Below the pieces are notes generated by a model. That model searched no databases, was not told where the DNA came from, and worked only from the letters and a program-made list of their open reading frames with translations. From Siphonodentalium dalli (Eukaryota > Mollusca > Scaphopoda > Gadilida > Siphonodentaliidae), in NCBI GenBank assembly GCA_032622095.1, contig CP136069.1:89971134-90035133 (forward strand): a stretch of DNA of 64,000 nt. The letters are read 5' to 3'. Of the stretch, positions 34,779 through 47,944 are shown in pieces. Made by a program: the position numbers and the translations under genes. The first letter of the stretch is position 1, and every line of letters begins with the position of its first letter.

Positions 34779-35290
34779 ATGTTTTTTGACTGACCGCAGT
34801 GCCCGATCCGCCGAATGTGAACATGTTATCAACTGTTATGGCAGTCCATGGCCCACTGCAGTCAATTGCCGGGGCAATGCTGGGACATCCTGGGACGCCT
34901 ATTTTGTCCGAGCCTGTATTCCATCATTTTCCAGCATGGCAAAGTTTCCACATAGATTTTAGAGTTATTGACCCTTGCTCAACACGTTGAAGATGTGCAA
35001 CATATTTAAGTGAATATGCACTTTGTATTCTATTGGTATAATCAATTCCTCCTACAGTTTGTAGTGTAGGGATCTGAAAGCCATAAATCCTTCGAACCTG
35101 CCACCTTCGTCAGGGGACATTTTGGTCAGCGACCTTATATTCAAGTTTACCATGATTGTTGCAAGTCAAAGATGCAATCCATCAAATAGAATTCACACAT
35201 TCATGGATTGCAGTGCTTGAATTTGTATCCAAATTGAGGAACAAGCTAAGTTCAACTGACAGGTCATTGATTGAATATCATCTGTTACAT
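34779..35290. other. Spacer right of the duplication
   Basis: Unique-looking sequence with no convincing gene. A 63-codon open frame at 34799-34990 has no recognisable motif. A GCAATCCAT...ATGGATTGC small inverted repeat lies at about 35174-35211. Confidence 0.4.
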
Positions 35291-35291
35291 T

Positions 35292-35545
35292 TCAAAAATT
35301 GATATCTGATCACTCTGAGCTTTGACGGGTGTGCACCTGGACTCGAATCAAATATTTTTACCCCCGAAGCCAAAGAAATAGTTACTTGGGAGCGTTAATT
35401 CGGATTATGCATCTTTAAAGGTACTCAATCCGATAAAACTCCTCTCAATTACTATTTCAATGGCTTCGGGGGTCAAAAATATTTGATTCGAGTCGAGGAA
35501 GTCACCCATCAAAGCTCAGATTTGTTAGATATCGATTTTAGAAAT
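35292..35545. mobile_element. Compact palindrome related to the duplication's foldback
   Basis: Arms 35292-35405 and 35425-35545 share CCCCGAAGCCAAAGAAATAG, TTGATTCGAGTCGAGG and TCTGATCACTC words with the foldback at 20715-22145. The centre is TTTAAAGGTACTCAATCCGAT. A further single arm at about 35690-35840 ends GGACCCTCTGATCGG. The rest of 35840-36060 shows only a CTTAAGCATAATTCA word. Confidence 0.7.
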
Positions 35546-36059
35546 CTATTATTTTTCATTATCGGGAATTCTTTCTGGCCCAGAAGACAGTCAAAATTTC
35601 GTTATTATTACCACTTGATTATAGAGTTATCCATCCTTGTCTGTTTGAATAGAGTTTTGGCGTAAAATCTCGAGCAGGTTACCAAATTGACGGCAGTTAT
35701 TTGTACTCATCTCGAGCAATTAACAAATTTCAAAAATCAATATCTAATAACTGAGCTTTGTTTGATGGGTTCCTTGACTCGAATCAAATATGTTTTACCC
35801 CCAAAGCCAAAGAAATAGTAATATAGGACCCTCTGATCGGATTGTTGTTGTTGGAATCTGTTGAGATGGGGACCCTCTTTACGGATTGAGTACCTTTAAG
35901 CATAATTCATCAGGACATGAAAATGAATTATGCTAAGTATAATCCAATTTATGCGTAATGAAAAATCTGAATTCTGTTTGTGTAATTGGCTTCCCATATA
36001 GTGTTAACTCTAATCTGCATGCAGCTGTCTATATACCGCAAATATAACCAAAGTTCACA

Positions 36060-36185
36060 TGACTATTATGGGAGGCCAACTTGATTTCCGCTTAAGCATA
36101 ATTCAGCAAATTTTATGTTTTTAAAGCGTAAGTATGTTTCGCTTAAGCATAATTATGTTTTGCTTAACTTAAGCGGAATTCTGTT
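36060..36185. repeat. CGCTTAAGC-word cluster
   Basis: TATGGGAGGCCAACTTGATT, then several TTCCGCTTAAGCATAATT-like words; a diverged inverted relative of the cluster at 3635-3745. Confidence 0.5.
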
Positions 36186-36469
36186 TCAGCACAACTCAAA
36201 TGAGCAGTATATGCTTCAGTTCATTGGAAGGGAAATAAAAGGTGCTGTGAAGTGCAATCCAATTGAGCAATTAATATTGGTACCTCGGTCACAATTTGAA
36301 ACAAACATGGTCATGCTATTCAGATTATCAGTTGTGTTACCTCAATAAAAGTTGAGGGGATTAGCCATTTTTAATTGCAACAAGCTAAATTATTTTTAAT
36401 CATAGGCTACTGGATTAAGTGGAAATTGAAATTTGCTTCATCAGCACATCCTGCAGCCCACATTTATTG

Positions 36470-37170
36470 GAGAGTTGTTTTGAAAATTTACAGGCATGTT
36501 TAGGATCACCTCTAGATGAGAAATATCAAGTTTTAAAGATTTGCGATGAAAAACATGGCTATTGGCAGCCATCTTCGATTACTCTTTGCATGACTAAATC
36601 CTTTGGCACACCCTATAGACCACATGACTCATCTGATAGTCCCCAAATTTCATATGGATCTTCAGGGTGACCACTAGATGGGAGTTATAAATTTTTTATG
36701 AATTTTGTTCAAAAACATGACTGCCTGTGGCCATCATGGATTTTTTTCTTGGCATGGCTAAATATTTTGGCACACCGAACAAACATGCATTCGAGCATCA
36801 CCAAACATCATATGGTACTTCGGGGTGACCACTGGATGGGAGTTATTCAATTTTTCCAACTTTTGTTTGAAAATTTACATGCATGTTCAGGATTACTTTT
36901 GTATGGGAGCTATCAAATTTGAACTATTTTCGATCAAAAACATGGCTTCTGGATATTACTTTTTACATCACTAAATACTTCGGCATGCCCTACAGCCAAC
37001 ATTTTTTATCAAATTGATCACAAACTTCATATATATGGCTCTTTGGATTGACCTCTGGTATTACTTAAATATTTCAACTTTCTGCATTCATTAATGCTCC
37101 ATTGACTGGAATGTATGACATTATCCCCTCTCCAAGTTGATCTACATCGTCATTGATACTTTCATTAAAG
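36470..37170 (+). repeat. CACACCCTA-type dispersed repeat, second locus
   Basis: At least three tandem, diverged units (starting near 36546, 36716 and 36938) with the GCCATCTTGGAT and GATGGGAGYTAT blocks. They end with the same 3' block found before SLC39A7 exon 2 (ATTATCCCCTCTCCAAGTTG at about 37121-37140). Confidence 0.7.
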
Positions 37171-38570
37171 ACATGTAGGCTTTCCTGCTGGGGCTAAAAT
37201 GTATGGCCCATAGAACCTTGGATAGGAAGAACCGACCACGGCCCCTTCCTATGCACATATTGAAATTTAATGGCCAAAAACCCCCTGTTGCCTTGCACCA
37301 GAGAATAGTACTGGGCAGTTGTATTGGGCTATACAAAAAATCACACCGCATTACACCCGATTGCATGTTATTTCCAAAAATAAATTTATCATCTATGAAC
37401 AAGAGACAACTCTGGTCACAGATATAGATCTCATGGTTATATCAGATTAATCTAATCATGAGCGTGGAATTACTACATGTATTTATGAAATTGTCAATGG
37501 GACTATTCATCAAAGTTAATTTTCTTGGCCCAGGATAATACATTCCCATTTAATTCATAATTTTACGACGGAAATTTTTAAATGGATTAACAGATGATTG
37601 ATTTATCGTACAGTGCATACTGGACGATAGCTCAAAAATATCTTGAATTCAAGATCAACCCTGTCTGCACACTTGTCAGTTTTTTTACCACCTGTTAGCC
37701 ACATGGACTTTCTCACAGAAATCATACTTTTGATACAGAAAGTTAAGTTTGTCATTTTATCCCAACCCCTGATATTTTTACATGTATGGTTTCCCTCATT
37801 TTGGGAATGACTCTTTGAATTTGTTTTGGGAAATTTAAATAGTCGACAGTAAAACAGATGGCTGCTTTCCTTTGATGTGTTATAATTTGTGGCATTGGTG
37901 ACTAGAGATCAGAAATAAAATACAACCGGACCTGTACAAAACAACTCTTTTTATATTGATTTACACCCCATTTATTTCAGTACCAAAACCGGATCAATTA
38001 TATGCCCCCCCCCCCCCCCCACCAGCGTAATGGAGAAATCTGTACATATTATGAATCCATGATTATTTCTCTTCTCTTTTGAAAATACTCCTGATAGCAA
38101 ACCTCAATATAAAATATATTTTTTATCTGATCGTGAGATATCTGCATGGAAAACCAATCTTTCCTGGTAAACCAAGTATATCTCCAAAATGGAAAATGGG
38201 TACCTTATTGGAGTTCCTTTTCAATTGAAAGCAGTTTGGCTGTCAATCTCCCATAACAAATTTCATGGAAGTCTGATAAATCATAGATGATGTAATTGCT
38301 ACCCTCATCCGGTTTTCATCGGACATTAGAGGGTAATAGTCAGACAGCCAAACCATAATTTTTGGCTGTTGCAAGGTTTTTGGTTATACATCATTTGACT
38401 AACCACCATGCCCATTCAGCAGTTCAAAATCCTGTTCAGGCATGCATTTGAGCAGATTTTCCCGAATGCAGTTTAATTCAATTATAGTAACGATTGTTGG
38501 CATAGGTTGTGCAGATGACTTGTAATCAATGGGGTATATCACAATACAGAGAGGGAACACCATTTGACCG
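37171..38570. other. Spacer with no recognised gene
   Basis: Only a C-tract near 38006-38020 and unremarkable AT-rich sequence. Open frames in both directions near 37142-37427 overlap each other and lack family motifs. Confidence 0.4.
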
Positions 38571-38695
38571 ACATCCAGTGAGAGCTTTCCGATGAATGGC
38601 AACAAGCCATATTTCCGACTAAATCCTGAAAAATTACCCATAATTCTGCTGTGGTTAAGGGTTAAGGAGTCGATTATTTAGGGCATTACTGTACT
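38571..38695. mobile_element. Palindromic MITE, copy 3 (right half only)
   Basis: Only the loop and right arm are present (from CAGTGAGAGCTTTCCGATG to GGGCATTACTGTA). A GGGTTAA duplication sits near 38655. The left arm is missing. Confidence 0.8.
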
Positions 38696-39472
38696 AATAG
38701 TTCAAACCGATTTTATTTATTAGAAGCCATGAACCAAATTTGTTCAAAATCAGATAATGTTTGTTGGGAATTATAGTGGTTAATGCATCGCAACAAAAAA
38801 GACAGACATCTACCATCATTCATCAAAAACTATAGGTTGAGTTTTCTAGTTTTGTTACAAAGCTAAACCAAAAAATCAGTCTTAACAGTTATATAGGAGT
38901 ACCTGTATCTGAAAATGTATAGTAATAAGTTTGAAATGAAAAGTGGGTGCCAGAAGAATGCCAGGAACTTTTTAATACCAGCCCTCTTGTGCTTATTCAA
39001 AACATTCTTATAGATGTTCAAACTGGCTATTTCCCCATTCATCTATCCTTATTGAAAATCCAGACATATTGATCCATGCAAGCTTGAAAAGTTCTCTTTA
39101 TTTAAAAAGAGCTAGAGTGTTTTAGATTATGTGACAAATCTCTACTCTGGCTACACAAAAAGAGAGCATACTCCACCAGTTCAACAGCTGGGAACTTTTT
39201 GATGTCCTGATGGGGAACTTTATAACATTGAAAAACAAAGCAGGTAGTACATGTATCTCTTTGATAATACCGTTCCTTAGTAATGTATTTCAGTAGGCGA
39301 ATGTCACAGTAGGTGAAGGTTTCAGCTTGAGATTGCCTGATTTTGTTGACTTGTCCGCTAATTATACTTCGCATCGATAACAATCATGGAATTTCCCCTG
39401 GGTAATTAATTAATGTTCATTGCGAAATTGGCTCACAAATGTCGCCCAAATCATGTAATCTCTACAAAGGAC
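38696..39472. other. Spacer 3' of TTC19
   Basis: Between the partial MITE and the TTC19 3' end; nothing recognised. Confidence 0.4.
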
Positions 39473-39478
39473 CTTTAT
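39473..39478 (-). promoter_or_regulatory. Possible TTC19 polyadenylation signal (AATAAA)
   Basis: Read on the - strand, AATAAA lies about 190 bp beyond the TTC19 stop codon. It is the nearest canonical hexamer I found. Another lies further out, near 39096. Confidence 0.35.
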
Positions 39479-39669
39479 TGCTGTGAAATATGTTATTACG
39501 GTAAAAGTATTAACCAGGAAATATATACCATACATTGTATTTCAATATTATACTGTTCCCATGAGAACAGGTTCAGAACACCAAAAAAGTTCCAGGTTTT
39601 GAACGTATGGCATAACACCTCTATGGGGGTAGCCAGAGTAGATATTCATGACATGTTCTACAGTAGTTT

Positions 39670-40624
39670 CTATGTTTTGTCTTTAATCTCCTTAGTATCC
39701 TTAGTATCTTTAATATCAGAGATCTTCTGCAGACAAGCCTGAGCTTGATGAACAGAAATCATATCTTTGAACTTCTTAGCTTGAAGTGATGCCTTAGCAC
39801 AGATGCTGTGTGCATCGTCAAGTCGAGAAGTTCTGAGATAAAGTGCCCCAAGGTTGCAATAGAGAGCAGGCAGCTCTGTTGCCTCAATCTTCTCTCCAGT
39901 CTTGATGGCGTCATTCAGCATGGTTTCAGCTTCATCATATTTTTTCATCAGAAGCATAACAGTGGTCAAGTCGTTCAGAAGAACCAGTGTTTGTGGATGT
40001 TCTTCACCGAGTACTTTCTTTGCGATTTTCACTGATTTTATAATACATTTCTCCGCCTCGCTGTAATTTTTATTGAACAGATGGAATCGTCCATAAGACT
40101 CGAGCGCCGAACCTAATATTGCTAATGAGTCCTCATCCATTTCACCACAAGATTCCTGTTTTTCCTCCTGTGTTGCAATACAAAACTCATATCCAGTCAC
40201 AGCATCTTCATTTCTCTTGCTCATGGCATAGATACTGGAGAGTTTTAGTGAAAGTTCCACAATAGCATTATCAGTTCTTTCACCACCCAACGCTAATAAA
40301 ACTTTGATTGTTTCCTTGTACAGTTTTTCCGCATTCTTCAATTTCCCGGAGGCCAGTGCTACATCAGCCATATTAGAGTAGCAATGATGCCTAGTTTGCA
40401 GAAGCTCAATTTCAGTCATTTTCTCCAACTTCACCTTTTCATCAGCTAAGAGCAGTGCATCGTGGAAAAAGTTCTCAGCCTCAGAAAATTCTAGTTTAGC
40501 TTTCTGTACAATTCCTTTCTTAATAAGGAGAAGTACTTCATCGGCATCTGACAAAGGTTCCTCTTTCTTCCAAAACCCAAAGAGAGAAAAGCACAATCCT
40601 GATGGTACAGCCAATCCAAACAGC
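39670..40624 (-). CDS. TTC19: TTC19, coding exon 2 (TPR region to stop)
   Basis: TTC19 is an inner-mitochondrial-membrane TPR protein that supports complex III by helping clear Rieske-protein fragments. This exon runs from the acceptor (TTATTTTTCAG, exon base 40624) to TAG at 39670-39672. It encodes residues 53 (last base) to 370. Seen: a hydrophobic segment at 54-71 (LFGLAVPSGLCFSLFGFW), then helical TPR repeats to about 350. Family-diagnostic strings are DNAIVELSLKLSSIYA, AVTGYEFCIAT, GEEHPQTLVLLNDLTT and NLGALYLR. The C-terminal tail is Lys/Asp-rich. An apparent in-frame start just upstream lies inside the intron (a TTG codon within the polypyrimidine tract) and is not real. The whole TPR region is in one exon. 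Joined to exon 1 the reading frame is exact (1113 nt, 370 residues), close to the human length. Confidence 0.93.
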
Positions 40625-40980
40625 CTGAAAAATAACAAAACACTTCAGCGTCATTGGGCAATTGAGAGGACAAATATACTCTTAAACATAATATGTGTTC
40701 CATTGTACGTAAGCTAAATTTGACTGTGATCCAGAACCAGCGTGATGAAATACCATATTTAAGGTCATAAAACTCAATAAATTGATATCCATATGCCCTG
40801 TATTTCTCATTTTGATTCTCGTAAAAAGTCTTTTTTCCCTGTAGATTCCCTACCAGTATATCCCATGACTCATCCCGTGTCAAACTACCTCAATGTGCCA
40901 ATTTGCCCACATACTAGTATCTTCTGAGCTGATAAGCAACGCTCCTCATTGATCATATCTGATCTATGTTAATACAATTT

Positions 40981-41170
40981 ATTAGTCCCCGTTAAAAGTC
41001 ATCTGCGGTCAAAGAATCTGAAGTTGTCTGAAGTCAACGACATCTATCCCATGACACTCCTCAGGTCAATTTACCTCTGTGAATCAATGTTCAATGACCA
41101 GATTCCAACCATTTTTGGTATATAATTAATTATTTAGTGTAATTAATTATTAGTGCCCTCTTAAGACATC
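40981..41170 (+). repeat. 'AAGACATCTG' dispersed repeat, locus 1
   Basis: AATTATTAGTGCCCTCTTAA, GACATCTGGGG, CATCTATCCCATGACACTCC and GGGTC.AATTACC blocks, shared with 42860-43230. Confidence 0.55.
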
Positions 41171-41406
41171 TGGGGTTGTAGTCACCAGCTGGATTTATAT
41201 ATAGTCCTAGTAGTGTATACAGGGCGATGCTCAAGGCAAATGTATTTGTGATGTTCCATCGGATAGACATCGCTGCGGCATGAGATTATCCAATGATGGC
41301 CCTTACAGATTGACCAGTGTGGGGTTTACATGCTCGCTGCCCGTTGATATGAATCGGGGTGTTTAATCTTGAAGGGTGCTAGCCTAGGTAAGAAATTTCC
41401 TTAAAT

Positions 41407-41950
41407 CTCAACCAGGGGTGCAAATGGAATGTCATGGACTTAGCAATGTTGGTCTGGTTCAATGGGGTGCAGTTGGAAATTCAAAGGTGCACACCACCCA
41501 CCCAAACATAATGTGGAGCCACGTCACTGTTAAAAAGAAACATTTGTGTTTATCTGATAATATTTTTAGCATGGACGTGCAGCGGGGTGGGGTGTCTTAC
41601 ACCCCAACACTTTGGTCCAATGTTTCAGCAGTTGATTAGTTCTTGCCTGACACAACAAAAATGGAAATCTCAGATCAAATGAAGATTGAAACTTTTCTAA
41701 TTGTTTATTCTGAAATTTGTTGTTTTTGACCAAAAATCAAATGGTTCCTACTTTCGGTCATATTTTTAGACTGAAGCGCTATCAAGCGTTCTTGGTGGGC
41801 CAAATTGGAAATATACACAGTAGAAAGTTTGCCCGAGCTAAATTTTGGAAAATTTCGTCCCAAGGGGGTGCAGATTACATTCCCATTAAATTTGGTCAGT
41901 TTCAAGAGGTGTTAAGTTTGACACCCCCCAAATCAAGCAAACCAGATAGA
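41407..41950. mobile_element. Relics of the CAGGGACGTGG MITE family
   Basis: About 41407-41528 ends GTGCACACCACCCACC...GTGGAGCCACGTCACTG. About 41573-41950 repeats ACACCCCAACACTTTGGTCC, TGCCTGACACAACAA and a TTTTTGACCAAAAATC block in the same order as 22600-22820. Both are diverged. Confidence 0.55.
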
Positions 41951-42859
41951 GCGTGTTTTGAAAGAATAGATTAGCAAGGTATTTATATAGTGTCTCGTTG
42001 TTCTCATGTGTGTTTTATCCTTATGAAAATAAAATTAGAATGTTTGAACAATGAACCACAAACTTGCCAATAATAAAGACACTAGTACATTGTTGGAATA
42101 ATTATATTGTTATAAATTTAATTCACTGTTATATCAAATGCTAAATTTGCAACATGGGGGAAAACAAAATACATGTAGCTATATATTACCCCAATCAATA
42201 ATCGTTATTGTACTTTCGCGTTTCTGTATATATATATAATGCCTGCCTCTCCGATCATGTGGTGTGACAATGCGAGCTGTTTGTCACAATACTAGCTCTA
42301 ACAGTTTATTACTGAGGCTCTTAATCTCATGATTTATAATGAGCTCATTCTTTGTAACTGTAACGACATACCGGCGAAAATCATATAGATGTGGTGCCAC
42401 AATTGGTTCAGTAATAATTACCTACTTCTCTTGATGTATTCATGGGTTGAAAGGACCTGAGAGTGTACTGATGACACCAATGCCATTAGGCAGAGGTGTT
42501 ATGAATGCATGAAGGTTATTTTCAACCCATGAAATCATTGGAGAACAGAAGGTAAATACGTTACCCATCGTCTCAATCAAACAATTGATCACTGCCTTCT
42601 CAACACCTGTTAAAAACTGCTCACTGTCGCCAAGTCAATTGAATTTATGTCACAACTGTCAGACAGCGCACGTCGATAGATATAATCTATTAAAATTGCA
42701 CAGACCTATACAAGAACAAGTGGTAAGTTTATGCTAATTGCATGGTGACAAATTGAAATATGGGCAGCTGTCGCATATGACAATTAACTGACATACAAAA
42801 ATTGTCAGAATCCATCAATAAATGGTTATGTTATATATAATGTTTGTTACCACACGCCC

Positions 42860-43230
42860 GCCTGCCAAACCATAAGTTGAGTTTTGATAAAAACAGTTAA
42901 AACTTAACTCATAATTAATAATTAGTGCTCTTTTAAGACATTCTGATATCAACAGCACCTATCCCATGACACTCCCTGGGTTAATTGACATCTATGTACA
43001 CATTTTCAGCTCTGAGGGTCTAGCCGGTTGGTTGCCTATAGCCAAAATATATATAAATTAATTACTAGTGCCCTTTTAAGACATCTGAGGTCAACAGGAC
43101 CTATCTCATAAGATTCCTGGGTCAAATTACCCCTAAGTACAAATTTTTCACTTCGAGGGTCCAACCGTTTGGTCGCCTTTTGACCTTGGCAAACAAACAA
43201 CATTGAGTTTTAATAGAAATGATAACCACT
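42860..43230 (+). repeat. 'AAGACATCTG' dispersed repeat, two tandem units
   Basis: Units beginning about 42905 and 43065 each have AATTA.TAGTGCYCTTTTAA, GACAT, CCTATCYCATRA, CAATT.ACCTC and a GAGGGTCYARCCG block. In the TTC19 intron. Confidence 0.65.
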
Positions 43231-44403
43231 TTAAGTATACCATGCTATAAAACACACTGTGAAGAATTTCCAAAAATCAACTTATGGCCTTATGAATCCT
43301 TTGTATTGACTCTTTTCTAAAAAAAATACCACTTTCGGGAGTTTTGTCAATTTAAAAAAGTTTTTGTGTATAGATAGTAAAATCAATGAGCGTTTAATAT
43401 GTAAAATTATTTGAACTTTCCTCCTAAAACACTTTAGTGTTGAAAAAGTTAGCTTTATATTGGATATGCCAATACATGTCACTGGATTTCATTCATTTTT
43501 CTGGAAACTGACTCCAAATTTGAATATCAGAAAAATGGGGTAGGGGAAACCATATTGATAAAATCTCAGAAAACATTGCATCTTGATGCATAAAATTTGA
43601 CTACCACCAGCTCCTTTATTATTCTTTCATATAGAGTTTATCGCTTCCTGTTTTGATGTTCATATTCAGAGCAAAGATCCTGTTTGTTGCAACTGAACGG
43701 CGAAATGGAGAATTGTTATTTTGCAGCTGTTCTATATAACATGGCCATCAAGTTCTAAATAGACCTCACTAAAGTACTAAACTTTTTTTTATTATGCAAC
43801 AATATCTACACAGACTGGAATAAAATTTACGCCAGCCTGCCCATACTTTTTTTCCCTCCGTGTGTGATGCACTCAGTTGATGTCACATGACGCAAATGAT
43901 GTTCACCTTAACTATGAAACATGTGTGTAACAGGATATCTATCCCCCCCCCCCCCCCCCATGATGGGTGCATGAAAATAGTTCTGCGTGAATTTAAATAT
44001 GAGTAAGGTAGTCATGAAACAGCAAGAAATTAACTTCTTCTGAGAAAAAGTTGTTTGAATCAGGCCTGGACTCACTATGGCCGCCAGAGTGACATAGCGG
44101 TAACTTGTTGTATTTTTAAGTATTATCAGATGATATGTTATTTCAATTTGTTTTTACATATGTACATGTACATATACCATACGGTTGTACCTGTGGATAA
44201 AATCTGTGAGACACGAACATGCAATAAACTGTCATATACCAATAAATATGATGAACGAAAAGCCTGCTCTGCACACAGTGATGATGCTTTTATTTTATAG
44301 TTTCAGTTTCAGTCGAGGTGAATGTCATGTGATGTTGACCACAGTTACTGGACATAAAGTCCCAAAAATAAGGTTTTAATCGAATTTATAAATCGGTATA
44401 ATA

Positions 44404-45236
44404 AGACAGCTTGCAATTAAGAATTTGGACTCTACTAGCTGGTTTGTGACTGTAAGAAAGGTTTTGTGGATGTACGAGTTCAGTTGCCATCATTTTTTGA
44501 AGTAATGGAAAGCCCACCTGATAAGAAGTCCTGGAAGGAGTTGGTAGACAAGAAGGTTCATGAGCTTTGGGAAGGGAGGATCAAGGAGGACATGAAGTTG
44601 AAATCTTCACTGAAGTATTTTAACCCAGATACAGTACAGATTGGTTCCCCTCATCACTTATGGGTCAGTTTACACTCCAATGTTCATGATGTTAATTTGG
44701 CAGCAATAAAAGCAAGACTTCTGACTGGTACTATACAATCCAGAGAAATAGATCTGTTTACAGTGTCAACTGTGTAAAGATGGCGAAGAAACAACGGAGC
44801 ACTTTCTAACAGCCTGCAGGCATGACCGAATGATTGACGCAAGAGAGAAGGCGATCAGAAAACTGCAATCTATTCTCCCTGACTCTACTCTTACTAACGT
44901 ACTGGCAGATTCTAATCTACTAACTCAACTCATATTGGACTGTTCAATGTCAGTAATAGTGGAAATGATACGCCTACACATGGATCAGTTGATGTTAAAT
45001 TCTATTGAGATGTGGCGCAGACAATATATTGGGAGGCTCCATAGCATCCGCTCCTCAATCCTTAGAAGTAGAAGATTCCCATTTCATTATTCCAGTTCTT
45101 TACTTCATTGTATGAAATTCAGACTAATCAGTGAACATAGCGAATACAAATCGAAGAAATCAAAATTACTCTGACTCAACAGAATCAGAGGTGCTGCGAA
45201 TAAATAAACGCAGGGATTTACCAAGACAAGACAAGA
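44404..45236 (+). mobile_element. 5'-truncated non-LTR retrotransposon relic
   Basis: Inserted in the left arm of the foldback with a 7-bp target duplication TATAATA (44397-44403, 45237-45243); the opposite arm shows the uninterrupted site. It encodes only the end of a retrotransposon protein: a frame from about 44466, then a +1 shift near 44755 into QCQLCKDGEETTEHFLTACRHDR, the C-terminal Cys2-His-Cys knuckle typical of Jockey/CR1-type polyproteins, continuing to a stop at 45172-45174. The tail is (ACAAG)n. The frameshift and truncation make it non-functional. Confidence 0.82.
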
Positions 45237-45452
45237 TATAATAATATAATGAACTCAAGTTATGAAAGAATTACCAAATGGCCAGACAAACATATCCCAA
45301 ATACAAGCACAAAACACCGGGCATATGTCGCCTGTTTCCTATAAATAACATACTCAGCTACAACTCTGCAGCGATAATCATAAAATCACTCCGGACGCCA
45401 AATAAACGGAGTTTAAATTTTTTTTCACCATTAACGACGAGTGACTCATCGC

Positions 45453-46590
45453 TAGGGTCCTGCGAATTGGAGATTTTGATCGAATCGAATTCTGGAAATC
45501 AAATCGAATATCGAATCGAATGTCGAATCGAATCATATCTGTGTGTTACATTCTCAATTGGGCATGTTTTGTCAACGATTAGACGATTGAAACGTTCTAT
45601 CAACTGCATGCACGAAGTTCCATCATAACTTATGTGGCGATGAACCTTCGTTTGCAATACTATTAACTTCAAATGATAATTGTCGAGAAAAAAAGGCAGA
45701 TTTAAAAAAAACGTCCATGCGGCCGTCACGACGATTAATATATAACCACTATACGGATTATCAGAACTAAACTCACGCGAAATTTGTACAGTTTGCATGT
45801 ACATGCAAAATTTCAAATCGACATTCGGAATCACCCGTTGTTATAAACTTGAAGATGCAACAACAGTCGCAGGGTAACCTGATTATGTAGTGCTGGATGC
45901 TTCTTGGACAGATGATTCCATAGATGGGTCATTGTCCCAGATGCCTGCAATTTATACACCAGGTTGCATTCATCTCACGTGTAAGTTCCTGCACTACCTG
46001 CAGCTTTATCATGTTTAAAATAAACATGAATAACGACGACATTTTGTCAAAGAAGTGTCAAAGAACGCTCCGAAATTGAAAGTAAACTTCAAAAGAAAAC
46101 ATCGCCAAAATGCACTTTTCAATGCCGGGAACACGTGTTGTTCAAATCCTCAGCTACATGTATATTACATAATGCAGAATCTGAGACGGATAGACGGCGG
46201 ATAACGCTAGCGGTTGCTCAGTCTCATAGCTATTATTATTCACGCGCGTTGTCGGTCCATCGGTGATCTCCGAGCTTTTGGCTACCATGTTCAAAGCTAT
46301 AATTCAGGCGTATTTAGTAGTCCTATAGTGGCTAATTGCTGGCTATACTTATGTTTAATATATATAATCACGATGTACAATAAGAATTATAAGGTGCGTA
46401 TATTCATCATTTTCTGTAATTAAATGGCACAAAAACAACTAAGATAGATGTGTGTACTTGTCCGTAAACAGCCTACTTTTCCATCAGTGTATATTCGAAA
46501 TTTCGAGTTGGCAATTTCGACTCGAATTCGAATCGAATTTGACTTTCGAATCGAATCTCGAATCGAATATCGAATATTCGCAGGACCCTA
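45453..46590. mobile_element. Non-autonomous hAT element with GAATCGAAT words
   Basis: Terminal inverted repeats TAGGGTCCTGCGAAT, with an exact 8-bp target duplication CTCATCGC (45445-45452, 46591-46598): the hAT signature. Subterminal DNA at both ends is made of the repeated word (T)CGAATCGAAT(ATC), about 80 bp on each side. No transposase ORF. Nested in the foldback of the TTC19 intron. Confidence 0.9.
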
Positions 46591-46797
46591 CTCATCGCCA
46601 TCCATGTTTTCAATGTTTTCGTATAGGTACTTATTCAATCGGTAATTGGAAAGACCAGTGATCTGCAACAAATAGTATGTCGGAACACATGCACTTTTTT
46701 TCAGAACACCGGTTCTCTTCACAGGATGCTAAGAAATAAAATGGCAATATGGATGGCGAAGAGTCACTCGTCGCTAATGGTGGAAAATGTTTTAAAC

Positions 46798-47944
46798 TAG
46801 TGCTGGGCGGTATTTCGGTATACCGATTATAGTCGGTAAGATTTTCAATACCGTTACCGTCATTCTTTCCCATAATCGGTAAACCTTGAAGACGGTATTA
46901 TCGCGGTTACATATCATACAGGCCCATTACCGAGTATATTGTGGTTTTCCTTTGTCGGGATACAAAGAAATTACTTCGTTTCTTTACACCGTATTTCATC
47001 GAAATCACAATTAAGAGGTAGCGAGTTTGTGTCAGGAGACAGCGTTGCTGTAAATTGGGTTGGAGTAGCTACTAGCGTTGCGGATTCTGTTTACCAAGTA
47101 ATCCCCGAAATTGGCGCGAATATTTTTCAAGACTTACGTTGTGTGCCCCATGCACGTGCTGATCGACAATTTTAAAATGACCAGTCCGTTTCAATGATTG
47201 GCGTGTGCAAGTTTATGTCATTTCCAAACAAAATGCATTCCTTCCCCACCTGGGACAAAATCCAGCCCAACATTATATTGCAAGGTATGATTGCATCATT
47301 CTGCGCTATTTTTAATCGACTGAATGCATGGGGCAGCTCATTATTTCAGGGGTGTTATCGAGTGGGAATAATTGATCACATTCATAAACCTGGATTTAAA
47401 AGTATGATTTATAATAATGCAACGGGAAGTCAATAATAGTTCTAGAAGTAAATACTTTGGAAGTAATACACTTCATTTCCCGACATTTAATAAAATCATC
47501 GTACTTATTCTTAAGTTATTCACACCCGGCGGAACATTCCAATATCAACGTCACAGCACGTGCTCTGCAAGTCGGCACTGTCAGTTGGGGATTGTTTCAA
47601 AGCTCTTGGGTGTATCCAACTTCACTGAATGATGCTTGCATTAAGTTGTATAAATCGCAATTATTACCTGTATTTAAGATCAGCTCATGAATCCATGCAT
47701 GCAGATAATGATACATTCATTGATTGCATTTCATAATTTAATAAAACGGAGCGTAAATTTCCTTATTTTATGTAATCTGTGTAGCGATTAGATTTCCCTC
47801 CATAAACAGTCGACCTGTGCACCAAACGAATGCTACTAAACGGGGGTTTTAATGGATTAGTTTAATTAATCGGTAATACCGTATACCGCGGTATTATTTT
47901 AGGATTACCGCGGTATTTTTATGGTTAAATACCGCCCAGCACTA
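46798..47944. mobile_element. Non-autonomous hAT element with CGGTAT/ACCG words
   Basis: Terminal inverted repeats TAGTGCTGGGCGGTATTT, with an exact 8-bp target duplication TTTTAAAC (46790-46797, 47945-47952). Subterminal regions alternate CGGTA, TACCG and CCGCGG words. No transposase remains; interior ORFs are short and unrecognised. Nested in the right half of the foldback of the TTC19 intron. Confidence 0.92.

Noticed and set aside
40625-40638. Apparent TTC19 start just before exon 2
   Set aside because: The open frame begins at a TTG within the intron's polypyrimidine tract; the acceptor TTTTTCAG and the phase-matched presequence exon at 48439-48596 explain the N-terminus better.
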